From JBCCCJ01 sp039029315 (GTDB lineage: Bacteria; Bacteroidota; Bacteroidia; J057): a stretch of DNA of 10,575 nt. The notes below the pieces were generated by a model, which was not told the DNA's origin, searched no databases, and saw only the letters and a list, made by a program, of their open reading frames with translations. A program made the position numbers and the translations under genes. How positions within the stretch are numbered: position 1 is the first letter of the stretch; each line of letters begins with the position of its first letter. Shown here piece by piece: positions 1 to 8,275 of the stretch. The stretch is taken from contig JBCCGK010000196.1 of assembly GCA_039029315.1 (NCBI GenBank), positions 1 through 10,575 on the forward strand. Direction: 5' to 3'.

Positions 1-299
1 TTACCCCAAGAAGTTGAGCGCATTCACTTTTTGCCGCCAAAAAGTTGCAAAGAAATCTAAGAACAAAGGAAAAGAAAAAGTGTACAGTTGTGAATAAATT
101 TTCAATGAGAATTAATCAACATCACCCAAAAACAGCGAAGTGCATTAATTCAAAAAGACGGTTTCCAGAGCATATGGGAGGATTTTTCTTCTATAAAAAA
201 TGGACAAAGTCAAACTTAAATGAAGAAATAAAACCAGTTGCTAACAAAACCTAAACTATATTAAAACGCAGCTTAGCCAAAACGTTGCTTCAATTAACC
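1..299. other. AT-rich region without a convincing gene
   Basis: No protein-coding gene can be supported here. The only longer open frame on the + strand begins at a TTG near 45. It encodes a low-complexity, Lys/Asn-rich product with no recognisable motif, so I reject it. On the - strand a short frame ends with a TAA at 3..1 and reads FFATFWRQKV at about 54..25, but it is closed upstream after some 40 codons. The stretch presumably holds the promoter of the secreted protein starting at 300. I see no clear match to the Bacteroidota -7 element TAnnTTTG; the nearest thing is TATATTAA at about 257, which is weak. Confidence 0.5.
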
Positions 300-1145
300 A
301 TGAAAATCCTCCTTGCAATCATTGGCTTTATGTCTATTTCCATGATTGGATTTGGTCAAAGTAATCACATCTCTGAAAAGAACTCTAGCAGAAATAAGCT
401 CTATATTTATTGGGGATGGAATTGGAGTAGTTATACCAAATCAAGCATTCGTTTTCAGGGAGATAATTACGATTTTACACTGGCCAATGTTCTCGCAACG
501 GATAGACCATCCAAGTTCTCATTGGATACCTATTTCAATCCTACCAAATTTACCATCCCACAATACAATGTTAGGGTCGGATATTCCTTTAGAGAAAAGT
601 GGGATATTTCCTTGGGAATAGACCACATGAAATATGTGGTCCAACAAAATCAATTGGTAAACATTTCTGGCAACATAGAAAACACGAATTCCATATACGA
701 TGGCACATACTCAGATGAGAATATTTTGATAGTGCCTGATTTTTTGACATTTGAGCATTCTGATGGGTTAAATTATGTGAATGTTGAGCTTAGGCATTCA
801 AACAAAATTTTTCATTTGAATCCCTTTACGATGAGCCTCATAAAAGGGGGAGGGATTGGGGTTCTTGTCCCTAAAACGAACGTTACGCTATTGGGATATG
901 ACCGATACAATAAGTTCCACGTATCTGGCTATGGCATGAGCTTGACAGCTGGACTAAGACTCACCTTCCATAACAAGTTTTTTGTGCAATCAGAAATGAA
1001 AGGAGGCTTTATTGATTTGCCAGATGTGAGAACAACAATGTCAAAGGCTGATCGAGCAAATCATCACTTCTTTTTCTCTCAGCTTAATATTGTATTTGGA
1101 GGAATGATTAATTTGAGACCAAAGAAGAGAAAACAGAATCCTTAA
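300..1145 (+). CDS. Secreted, probable outer-membrane beta-barrel protein of unknown function
   Basis: The 281-residue product starts with a clear Sec signal peptide: a Lys at position 2, a hydrophobic core to about residue 17, then GFGQ as a probable cleavage site. The frame could begin at a TTG 15 bases upstream (285), but the ATG at 300 gives a normal signal peptide and is preferred. The mature protein alternates aromatic and polar residues in short strands (for example LYIYWGWNW, YNVRVGYSF, AGLRLTF, FFVQSEMKGGF) separated by turns, as expected of a small outer-membrane beta-barrel. Its ending, with a strand followed by a basic RPKKRKQ tail, is less typical. The motifs IPQYN, GIDHMKYV and DGLNYVNVELR look like those of a conserved uncharacterised outer-membrane family, by recall only. 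Base composition is visibly AT-richer than purM next door (about 38% against 57% GC in one sampled 60-base line of each). It is 125 bases from purM with no sign of shared function. Confidence 0.72.
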   Translation: MKILLAIIGFMSISMIGFGQSNHISEKNSSRNKLYIYWGWNWSSYTKSSIRFQGDNYDFTLANVLATDRPSKFSLDTYFNPTKFTIPQYNVRVGYSFREKWDISLGIDHMKYVVQQNQLVNISGNIENTNSIYDGTYSDENILIVPDFLTFEHSDGLNYVNVELRHSNKIFHLNPFTMSLIKGGGIGVLVPKTNVTLLGYDRYNKFHVSGYGMSLTAGLRLTFHNKFFVQSEMKGGFIDLPDVRTTMSKADRANHHFFFSQLNIVFGGMINLRPKKRKQNP

Positions 1146-1270
1146 TATATCCTAAACAAAAAGCGAAGACCCTTAATAGCGAATCTCTCACAGCATCCCG
1201 ATTTTTCTCATCAAGAGAAAGCCCACCAGCGATCATTGAATTTTGACCCCGAAAAGCCGATATTTGCCGC

Positions 1271-2431
1271 ATGAGCGATAACTATGCCCGCCGGGGCGTC
1301 TCCGCAGACAAAAAAGAAGTCCATCAGGCCATCAAGGGACTGGACAAGGGCTTGTATCCCACAGCTTTCTGCAAAATTCTGCCCGACATTGCCGGGGGAG
1401 ATGCTGATTGGGTTAACCTCATGCATGCAGATACTGCGGGCACCAAAACCTCCCTGGCTTACCTCTATTGGAAAGAAACCGGAGATCTCAGTGTCTGGAA
1501 AGGCATTGCACAAGATGCCATCGTGATGAATCTGGATGATATGATGTGCGTGGGCTGTACCAACGATATTCTGCTCTCCTCCACCATTGGTCGCAACAAA
1601 CATCTGATTCCTGGAGAAGTTGTCTCTGCTTTGATTCAGGGAACAGCTGAAATCCTGGAAGAGCTAAGGGAATACGGCATCGATATTCATTCGGCTGGAG
1701 GAGAAACCGCCGACGTAGGGGATATTGTCAGAAGCCTGGATGTGGGATTTACTGCTTTTGCCAGACTTCCCAAGGATCAATTGCTAATCAATGCCATGCA
1801 GCCGGGAGATGTGATCGTCGGGATCGCTTCATTTGGGCAAGCCAGCTACGAAAGCAACTATAATAGCGGTATCGGCAGCAATGGCCTCACCAATGCCCGC
1901 CACGATGTGCTGCACAAGGAGTACGCACAATCCTATCCAGAAGCATATTCGCCTCAAATTCCGGAAGAGTTGGCCTTTTCTGGTCCCCATCATTTGCAGG
2001 ACCCACTTCCCGGAACCTCCATCAATGTCGGCCAGGCCCTCCTCAGCCCAACGCGCACCTTCCTTCCCTTGATGAAGCAGGTGCTTGACCAGCATCGTTC
2101 CGACATTCATGGGATGATCCATTGCACAGGGGGCGGATTGACCAAAGTGATGAAGTTTGTCGAAGGCCTCCACGTGATCAAAGATCAGATTTTTCCCACT
2201 CCCCCGATCTTCAAGCTGATTCAATCCTGCTCTGGCGCTTCCTGGAAAGAGATGTATCAGGTCTTCAACATGGGACAGCGATTGGAGATCTATACCGATC
2301 AGAAAACGGCAGAATCTATCATTGCCCTCGCACAATCTTTTCAGATAGAAGCCCAAATCATTGGGCGTTGTGAGTCCGCTGATCGTAATCGCTTAACGGT
2401 GGTGGGAGAGGAAACGATAGAATATCCATAG
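1271..2431 (+). CDS. purM: Phosphoribosylformylglycinamidine cyclo-ligase (AIR synthase)
   Basis: This cytosolic enzyme of de novo purine synthesis closes formylglycinamidine ribonucleotide with ATP to give 5-aminoimidazole ribonucleotide (EC 6.3.3.1). The 386-residue product matches the long Bacteroidota form of PurM; E. coli-type enzymes are about 345. Visible landmarks are HADTAGTKTSLAYLYWKETGD (52-72, equivalent of the GVGTK loop), the QDAIVMNLDD segment (81-90), GGETADVGD (143-151), a glycine-rich ASFGQASYE...GSNGL block (186-206), LLSPTRT (257-263), HCTGGGLTK (284-292) and FNMGQRLEIY (332-341), in the order of the AIR synthase N- and C-terminal domains. The ATG start lies in the conserved NYxxRGVSA opening and has no Shine-Dalgarno sequence. 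The 125 bases upstream hold only a weak hairpin (1204-1220) without a T-run. Its last 39 bases overlap the 3' end of the convergent CHAT gene. No other purine gene is adjacent. Confidence 0.95.
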   Translation: MSDNYARRGVSADKKEVHQAIKGLDKGLYPTAFCKILPDIAGGDADWVNLMHADTAGTKTSLAYLYWKETGDLSVWKGIAQDAIVMNLDDMMCVGCTNDILLSSTIGRNKHLIPGEVVSALIQGTAEILEELREYGIDIHSAGGETADVGDIVRSLDVGFTAFARLPKDQLLINAMQPGDVIVGIASFGQASYESNYNSGIGSNGLTNARHDVLHKEYAQSYPEAYSPQIPEELAFSGPHHLQDPLPGTSINVGQALLSPTRTFLPLMKQVLDQHRSDIHGMIHCTGGGLTKVMKFVEGLHVIKDQIFPTPPIFKLIQSCSGASWKEMYQVFNMGQRLEIYTDQKTAESIIALAQSFQIEAQIIGRCESADRNRLTVVGEETIEYP

Positions 2432-5134
2432 ACCGCACGCGACCAGCAATAGCACCCAGACCCATGATAGGGCAGGAGGGTAAGCCGAAAAACGGATCGA
2501 CTCATCATCTCCAATCAGGACAAATGAAGCCCAATAATGTGGATGAACATAAGGACTTGACTGAATCATCTCACATTTGGCTTGCTGCAAGGCTCGATCC
2601 TTGGGATAGCCACTGTCCAGAAAGCTGTAAAATAGTTTCATCAGCTCTGCCGTGGCCTCATCGTCCACGGGCCATAGGCTCATGACAATATTGGGACAGC
2701 CTGCCGATTTGAACGCTCGTGCCAAACTCATCACCCCTTCTCCCTTTGCCAATGGTCCTGCTCCGGTATTGCAAGCACTGAGGACAGCCAATTGAGCTGA
2801 AATCTGAGATTGATACACTTCATAGGCATATAACTTGCCATCTTCTTCTGACCCTTTCTCTCTGGCAAAAATCATTGCGGAGAAGGCTGGTTGTACATTG
2901 TCTGTGATCGCATGAGAGGCAATGTGCAGAATAGAGGCTTCAGTCATCTGTTGCTTCAGTAGGCGCTCTGTTGCCTGCTCGCCAAAAAATGACTGTCCAC
3001 CTGTAATAGCTTGTAGGTGGGTCAACTCCTGCTGGGTATGAAGCAAGGGAGGCCAATCTGTGACCGCAGAATCTATGCTTGGCGCAAATCCTGCCCAATT
3101 TCCAGGAGGCGAAGCATGTGAATGGGTCGAATACTGCCTGACAGCCGCAGAGTAGGCATATCGGATAACATATTTTTTGACCAAAAATGCCAACTCCCGA
3201 TAAGTCGAAGAGCTGGAAGGCTCATGAATCAACATATCAAAGGGGAGATACGCAAGATCATTATCCGGGACAATGATCAGATGAGCGGCAAAGGGATGGT
3301 CTCTAAGAATTGGAGCCAACAATGTCTCATACAAGCCATACCCCAACTCCTGTAGGCGTGCAAGAGTTGTCGCAAATTGCCCTTCCCCAAGAAGTTTGTC
3401 CGATTGCTTGAGTAAACGGTGCATCTCTTCAATTCTTTCAGAGAGAGAATCTATGCCTATGGAATAAATTTCTACCCTTTCAGGACTGATGGCAAGGGCA
3501 TATAGCTGTTCTTTCCCACATACAAATTCGATCAGTAGGCTTGAATCCGCCACTGTCCCTTGTGTAGCTGGAAGTGTTGGTGGGAGCTGTTGAGATCGCC
3601 AGGAGTGATACAGGGGATGAGTTGTTTCCAATTGCTGTAGCAGCTGGATAAGGGAGTCTTTGGGAGCTAGAAGTTGACTATGTAGGCGAAACAGGCGATT
3701 GCTATCTGCTTGTTGAAGCTGTTGCTCACTTGCAATAATTCTTTCCAGTTTGCTGATTCTGTTTCGAAGAGAAGCCTCATCCTGAAGCACAGAATCAGGA
3801 ACCGACGAAAAGACCTTGGCCTGGGCATCCAGCAACTCTCCATACAACTGATTGGCCTTGGCTGCTTCTGCAATACGAAAGGCTTCTCCCAACCAGACGG
3901 AATCTTGTGTCAGATGATACAGAGCAGCACTGGCATCTATTGCTCCTTCAAACAAACCGATCCCTTCTTCTTTCCACCATTGTTGGGAGAATGAACTCAG
4001 GGACTGTTCCTGTAAACGCGCCAATAGCTGTATGCCCAGATTATACGTATTCCAGGAAGCCTGAAGGTCCTTTAGCTGATGTTGAGTCTGATATTTTTTC
4101 CACAATGCCTTCCCTTTTACCTTCAAGACATTGATGGTGTATCTATGAAGGAGCAACTCCTTAGCATCAGGATTGGCATAGGGATCTTTCTTTTGAAATG
4201 TATGGCTGGCAGTTTCTAGTCCTTGTTGAGTGGCCTCCAGGGCCCGATCATATTGTTCGGATAGGGCATAGGCATTGCCGATATTTCCATAGGCTCCGAT
4301 GACATTGGGATGCTTAGGTCCTTGTACTTGCAGAAATATGTTCAGGGCATTGGTCAAATATTCCAGGGCGCGATCGAATTCTCCCAGCTCGATATGGCAG
4401 GCACCCAGATTGAGATAACTTCCAGCCACAGAGGGATGATTAGTGCCTGATAGCTTGCTTTTGATCGTGACAGAGCGTTCATAGTATCTGATGGCTTGAG
4501 AATATTGTTTCAGTTCGTAATACACCAGGCCAAGATTGTTGTAGCTCCCAGCCGTTTGCGTATGTACTTCTCCATATGTCTGTTGACGAATCCCAAGCGC
4601 TTTTTTATGAAAATCAAGGGCCTGTTCATAGGCGTTGAGATCATGATGGGTTACCCCAATCATGTTGTAACAGGCAGAGACACTCTTGCTCTCCAGTCCA
4701 TATAGGTGGATTCGGATCTCCAATGATTTGAATAAATACTCCAGGACCAGAGAATAATCACCCAAATGTCGATAGGTGATGCCAAGATTGTAGTAGGCCT
4801 GATGTAAGGTGGCAGAATCATTGGTGAGTTGAGAATAATGCAAGGATTGCTGAAAGGCTTCAAGTGCTTTTTGATAGTGACCTTGTTGGATATAGCCATT
4901 GCCGAGTGCCTTGGTGACCAATTCTTGTTGGCCAGGATGGAGATTGGGCAAGTGAGAGGCGAGGAGCGCATAATGCAGAAAAGAATCCATCTCCTGCATT
5001 CTATACTTCTGGAAGATTTTGGATCGGTATATCTGGTACAAACTGTCAGTATCTACCTGCTTCCCGGCTATGGGAGAAGACAGGAGACAGAGTGCCACAC
5101 AACCCATAAGACAAATCCTTGTATACATGGTCAT
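2393..5134 (-). CDS. Membrane-anchored TPR-CHAT caspase-like protein (copy 1)
   Basis: The 913-residue product (from the ATG at 5134..5132; a second ATG lies two codons later) begins with a signal peptide, residues 1-24. TPR repeats follow at about 75-310 with the 42-residue spacing of kinesin-light-chain-type repeats. Next come a helical linker and a short coiled coil (RISKLERIIASEQQLQQ), then a CHAT domain to about 880. It keeps the caspase-like dyad: His741 in HIASHA and Cys788 in LSACNTG. Other CHAT marks are VPDNDLAYLPFD, GWAGFAPS-like NWAGFAPS, GCPNIVMSLWPVDDEAT and HPHYWASFVLIGD. A transmembrane helix at 889-906 and a short basic tail end the protein, which should therefore sit in the inner membrane with TPR and CHAT in the periplasm. 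The frame is open up to an ATG at 5356, but that start would overlap the upstream gene by 112 bases and bury the signal peptide. It lies 110 bases downstream of its paralogue with no terminator between, so cotranscription is likely. The substrate is unknown. Confidence 0.88.
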   Translation of the reverse strand: MTMYTRICLMGCVALCLLSSPIAGKQVDTDSLYQIYRSKIFQKYRMQEMDSFLHYALLASHLPNLHPGQQELVTKALGNGYIQQGHYQKALEAFQQSLHYSQLTNDSATLHQAYYNLGITYRHLGDYSLVLEYLFKSLEIRIHLYGLESKSVSACYNMIGVTHHDLNAYEQALDFHKKALGIRQQTYGEVHTQTAGSYNNLGLVYYELKQYSQAIRYYERSVTIKSKLSGTNHPSVAGSYLNLGACHIELGEFDRALEYLTNALNIFLQVQGPKHPNVIGAYGNIGNAYALSEQYDRALEATQQGLETASHTFQKKDPYANPDAKELLLHRYTINVLKVKGKALWKKYQTQHQLKDLQASWNTYNLGIQLLARLQEQSLSSFSQQWWKEEGIGLFEGAIDASAALYHLTQDSVWLGEAFRIAEAAKANQLYGELLDAQAKVFSSVPDSVLQDEASLRNRISKLERIIASEQQLQQADSNRLFRLHSQLLAPKDSLIQLLQQLETTHPLYHSWRSQQLPPTLPATQGTVADSSLLIEFVCGKEQLYALAISPERVEIYSIGIDSLSERIEEMHRLLKQSDKLLGEGQFATTLARLQELGYGLYETLLAPILRDHPFAAHLIIVPDNDLAYLPFDMLIHEPSSSSTYRELAFLVKKYVIRYAYSAAVRQYSTHSHASPPGNWAGFAPSIDSAVTDWPPLLHTQQELTHLQAITGGQSFFGEQATERLLKQQMTEASILHIASHAITDNVQPAFSAMIFAREKGSEEDGKLYAYEVYQSQISAQLAVLSACNTGAGPLAKGEGVMSLARAFKSAGCPNIVMSLWPVDDEATAELMKLFYSFLDSGYPKDRALQQAKCEMIQSSPYVHPHYWASFVLIGDDESIRFSAYPPALSWVWVLLLVACGLWIFYRFLSHHR

Positions 5135-5244
5135 CACATGAGATAGATTGATGTGCCTGGTGTAAATCTGATGAATATTGGGCGCACTGACAAATCCGCC
5201 TTTCTGTGATGGCAGGAAAAGAGAGAAGTAGAGAAGAAGAGGCT

Positions 5245-8022
5245 TCAGGTAGGGACAGACTCTTTTTGTTCTGGCGGGAAAATACGAGAATATAGTGTCA
5301 TCAAAAGCAAAATCAGGAGCAAGCCACCTGAACATATGAGGAAGGGGTAAATCCATGAATAGTCAGCTTGCCAACGCACTTCTTCATGATCCCCAATGAG
5401 AACAAAAGAGGCCCAATAATGTGGATGGGCTTGCGGAGACGCTTGAATCATGTCCAGTTTCGCCTGCCTCAAGGCCTGATCTTTGGGCAGGTCAAGGTTC
5501 AGATAATGATAAAAACGAGTCATCAGCTGAGTGGTCCTCTCATCATCGACTGACCAAAGACTCATGACCACATTGGGACATCCGGCAGACTTGAAGGCTC
5601 TCGCAAGACTCATCACACCTTCTCCACCAGAAAGAGGTCCGAATCCTGTATTGCAGGCACTTAACACCACCATCTCAGCGGGGATCTGGCTTTGATAGAT
5701 TTCATAGGCATATAGGATTCCATCTTCCTCTGCCTGTGATTCGTCCGCAAGAATCATGGCCGAAAAGGCCGGATGCTCATCATCTGTATACGCATGGGTA
5801 GCCATATGCAGAATGGTAGCAGAAGACTGGCCGGCCTTAAAGGCTGATTCTGTTGCAGCCTGCCCCAGATATGCCTTTCCTGTTGTGATGTCCTGGATAT
5901 GCCGAACTTCAGTCTGGCTGTGTGGCAGGGGAGTCCATAAGGAATCACCATCGATTCGAGAAGGGGCAAATCCTGCCCAGATTCCCCGTTTTCGGGTCTT
6001 TTGGGTATGCATATGATGGAGGATGGTGGCTGAAAACTCATATCGAATCACATAGGACTTCAGCAGAAATGGCTGGATGCGATAGCTGGTTCCATCTGCA
6101 GGAGCTGAAAGAAGAACTTCAAAAGGCAAATAGCCCAAATATCTGTCAGGCAAAATGGATAAGTGGGTGACATGGGGAAAGGCTTGTACGATTTCTTGAA
6201 GCAGATCGCGATACAGACTGTTCCCCAACTGCTGGAACCGACTTAGGTCTCTCATATATTGTCCATCCAGAAGGAATGTTTTGGGTTCGCGCAAGAGTTG
6301 TTGCATGGCAAAGATTCTGGATCTGAGAGAATCTGTGTTCAACTGGCGAATGTAAATTTGATCCTTGCCAATCACAAAGGCATACAAATGCTCCAACCCA
6401 AACATATATTCTATCATCAGGTGCGTAGAGTCGGGAAGCAATGTCTGCATGTCCGTTAGTGGCGGAATATTGCTGGCATAGGCCCACCGATGATAAAGTG
6501 GATACTGCACTTTCAACATAGAAGAGAGACGTCTAAGAGAGTCTTTCGGGGCGAGCAATTGGCTTTGTAGGCGGAAAAGACGATGGCTGTCAGGAGAGGA
6601 AGATTGTTGCAAAAGAAAAATTTGTTTTTCCAACTCACCAATGCGTCTCTTCCACCTGATTTCCTGCTGAAGCAAATCGGGCGGAATCTCAGCGAAGAGC
6701 TTTGCCTTCGTCTCCAATAACTCTTGATGAAGTAGAGTTGCCTTACCGGACTCTGTGATCTCGAATGCTCGTTCCAACCATTTTTTCTTACGCTCCAATC
6801 CATATAGAATCAGGCAAGCATCCAGCCCGCCCCGAAAAAAATCTATGCCATGTTCTTGCCATTGCTGGGACGCCTGTTTGGAGAGAGAAAGCGATTCCAA
6901 TTGATCCAGACATCCTATTCCCAACTCAAATACCTCATATGCTGCTACAATATCTTTTTTGTGTCCCTCCTGCTCAAACAACTTCATCATTGCCTTTCCC
7001 TTGAACAGCAAAGCTGTCACAGTGGTGATGTGGAGGGGCAACTGCAACAAAGCAGGTTGTTGATACGGATCTTCATCCCCAAATTGATCCCCAATTGAGA
7101 CCAGGGCTTGATGTGCTGCAATCAATTGTTGTTGATAATCGCCGGTATAGGAATAGGTAGCTGCGATATTGCCATATGCCAAACTGACCTTGGGATGACG
7201 CTGGCCGAGATCTGCCTTGTAGATCTTGAGAGCTTTCTGGAAATGGAACAATGCTTTTTGATATTTCTGCATGTCTTTGTAGCATGATCCCATATTGAGA
7301 TGTCCACCTGCTACTTTTGCATGAATGGGACCAAGGGTTTGGATGCGTATGTCTGTAGCCCGCTCGAAGTATGAAATAGCTTTCTCATACTGTTTCATCT
7401 GATTATATGCCAAGCCCAGATTGTTATAGCTTCCTGCTGTAGCACTGTGCATGTCTCCATATTGCTGAAGTCGAATGCTTAATCCACGCTGGAGAAAAAC
7501 AAGAGCTTGCTCATGCTCCCTGCTGTAGTGATATGCCAAGCCAATCATATTGTAGCAATCAGCCACATGGCTGCTGTTTTCCTCATTATATAGAATCTCC
7601 AGTTCCAGGGATTTGAATAGATAATCCAGGGATTGGGTATAATCTCGCCTTTGTTGGAGGATAAAGCCCACATTGTAATAGGCATAAATCAGACCGACTG
7701 AATCGCTTTCGATCAACAACATATTCAGTGCACGCAAGTAGCAATCCAATGACAGTTGGAAGTCGCCTGAATAATAATACGCGTCCCCAAGTCGAGTATA
7801 TATGGTCTGATTCCTCAAACTATCAGCAATGGGCGTTTGCAGGGCCAATTGAAAAAAATAAATGGCAGAATCATACCCGCGAGATTGCCATGCCTCATTT
7901 CCTTGTTGTTGATAGGCTGTGTAAAGACTATCCACCAACGCTTCCTGTCCCATTCCTGTAAAGGGAACAATCCATAGCGTGTATAGAAGAATGGATCTTG
8001 AGGACAAGGAGAAAAATTGCAT
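5245..8022 (-). CDS. Membrane-anchored TPR-CHAT caspase-like protein (copy 2)
   Basis: This 925-residue paralogue of the neighbouring gene has the same layout. A signal peptide covers about residues 1-25, ending FTGMGQ. At least seven TPRs follow at about 41-310, including three in a row at exactly 42-residue spacing (YNMIG, YNNLG, HLNMG). A helical linker with a coiled coil (RRIGELEKQIFLLQQ) leads to a CHAT domain at roughly 570-885, and a transmembrane helix sits at about 889-911. The catalytic pair is intact: His743 in HMATHA and Cys790 in LSACNTG (codon 5655..5653). Over the 100 residues around the dyad it matches copy 1 at about 74 positions, so the pair arose by duplication. CHAT domains are C14-clan peptidases, of which separase and several defence effectors are relatives; here the domain is predicted to be periplasmic. 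It is the first gene of a likely two-gene operon. Downstream is a pyrimidine-rich tract (non-template sense) but no hairpin. Confidence 0.9.
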   Translation of the reverse strand: MQFFSLSSRSILLYTLWIVPFTGMGQEALVDSLYTAYQQQGNEAWQSRGYDSAIYFFQLALQTPIADSLRNQTIYTRLGDAYYYSGDFQLSLDCYLRALNMLLIESDSVGLIYAYYNVGFILQQRRDYTQSLDYLFKSLELEILYNEENSSHVADCYNMIGLAYHYSREHEQALVFLQRGLSIRLQQYGDMHSATAGSYNNLGLAYNQMKQYEKAISYFERATDIRIQTLGPIHAKVAGGHLNMGSCYKDMQKYQKALFHFQKALKIYKADLGQRHPKVSLAYGNIAATYSYTGDYQQQLIAAHQALVSIGDQFGDEDPYQQPALLQLPLHITTVTALLFKGKAMMKLFEQEGHKKDIVAAYEVFELGIGCLDQLESLSLSKQASQQWQEHGIDFFRGGLDACLILYGLERKKKWLERAFEITESGKATLLHQELLETKAKLFAEIPPDLLQQEIRWKRRIGELEKQIFLLQQSSSPDSHRLFRLQSQLLAPKDSLRRLSSMLKVQYPLYHRWAYASNIPPLTDMQTLLPDSTHLMIEYMFGLEHLYAFVIGKDQIYIRQLNTDSLRSRIFAMQQLLREPKTFLLDGQYMRDLSRFQQLGNSLYRDLLQEIVQAFPHVTHLSILPDRYLGYLPFEVLLSAPADGTSYRIQPFLLKSYVIRYEFSATILHHMHTQKTRKRGIWAGFAPSRIDGDSLWTPLPHSQTEVRHIQDITTGKAYLGQAATESAFKAGQSSATILHMATHAYTDDEHPAFSAMILADESQAEEDGILYAYEIYQSQIPAEMVVLSACNTGFGPLSGGEGVMSLARAFKSAGCPNVVMSLWSVDDERTTQLMTRFYHYLNLDLPKDQALRQAKLDMIQASPQAHPHYWASFVLIGDHEEVRWQADYSWIYPFLICSGGLLLILLLMTLYSRIFPPEQKESVPT

Positions 8023-8275
8023 ATCACATCTGAAAGATTAGACTTTGGCATGAATGCGCTCGTAGAATCGGGACCATGTTTTCTAGCTGTTTTGCATTTG
8101 TCTGATCACCAATGGTCTTCACATATTTTTCTACAATGCATTCCTAATAATCTTGTTTAGAGACTGTTCCTTAGTCGAACGAAATGTAAGGATTTACTGT
8201 AAAAGTCGTTCTTGATGCACAAGATATCACTGACTTTTCTGTAATTTTCCCCTGTAGAGCGATCGCCAGTATTTC
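8023..8275. promoter_or_regulatory. Divergent intergenic region between CHAT operon and sigma operon
   Basis: These 253 bases separate two divergently transcribed units and must contain promoters for both. I find no perfect Bacteroidota -7 box (TAnnTTTG). One-mismatch candidates are TAATTTTC just upstream of the sigma gene and TACATTTC on the - strand (8188..8181). Two symmetrical elements stand out weakly: an interrupted dyad GATCACCAATGGTCTTC at 8104-8120 with a perfect ACCA-A-TGGT core, and GAACGA (8177-8182) inverted as TCGTTC (8206-8211). The palindrome GCGATCGC lies at 8259-8266, ten bases before the sigma start codon. Whether any of these is an operator or the target of the encoded ECF sigma factor cannot be told from one copy. 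Confidence 0.45.

Noticed and set aside
45..254. Open frame of 69 codons on the + strand in the left flank
   Set aside because: It starts with TTG, encodes a Lys/Asn-rich sequence without pattern or motif, and the region has the look of AT-rich intergenic DNA.
1204..1220. Hairpin TTTCTC-ATCAA-GAGAAA between the secreted protein and purM
   Set aside because: The stem is six base pairs, mostly A-T, and no T-run follows on either strand, so it is not supported as a terminator.
1259..1266. GATATTTG close to purM resembling the -7 box TAnnTTTG
   Set aside because: The first base is wrong, it lies only five bases before the start codon, and the TTTG upstream is too close to serve as the -33 element.
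1829..2356. 175-codon open frame on the - strand inside purM
   Set aside because: It lies opposite a clearly recognisable PurM sequence and its translation has no family features, so it is a shadow frame.
5135..5244. Possible promoter or terminator between the two CHAT genes
   Set aside because: There is only a pyrimidine-rich tract (on the coding strand) and no hairpin with T-run or recognisable -33/-7 pair, so read-through is the simpler reading.
8259..8266. GCGATCGC palindrome before the sigma gene
   Set aside because: A single octamer palindrome of this composition is expected by chance; no second copy was seen in the intergenic regions.
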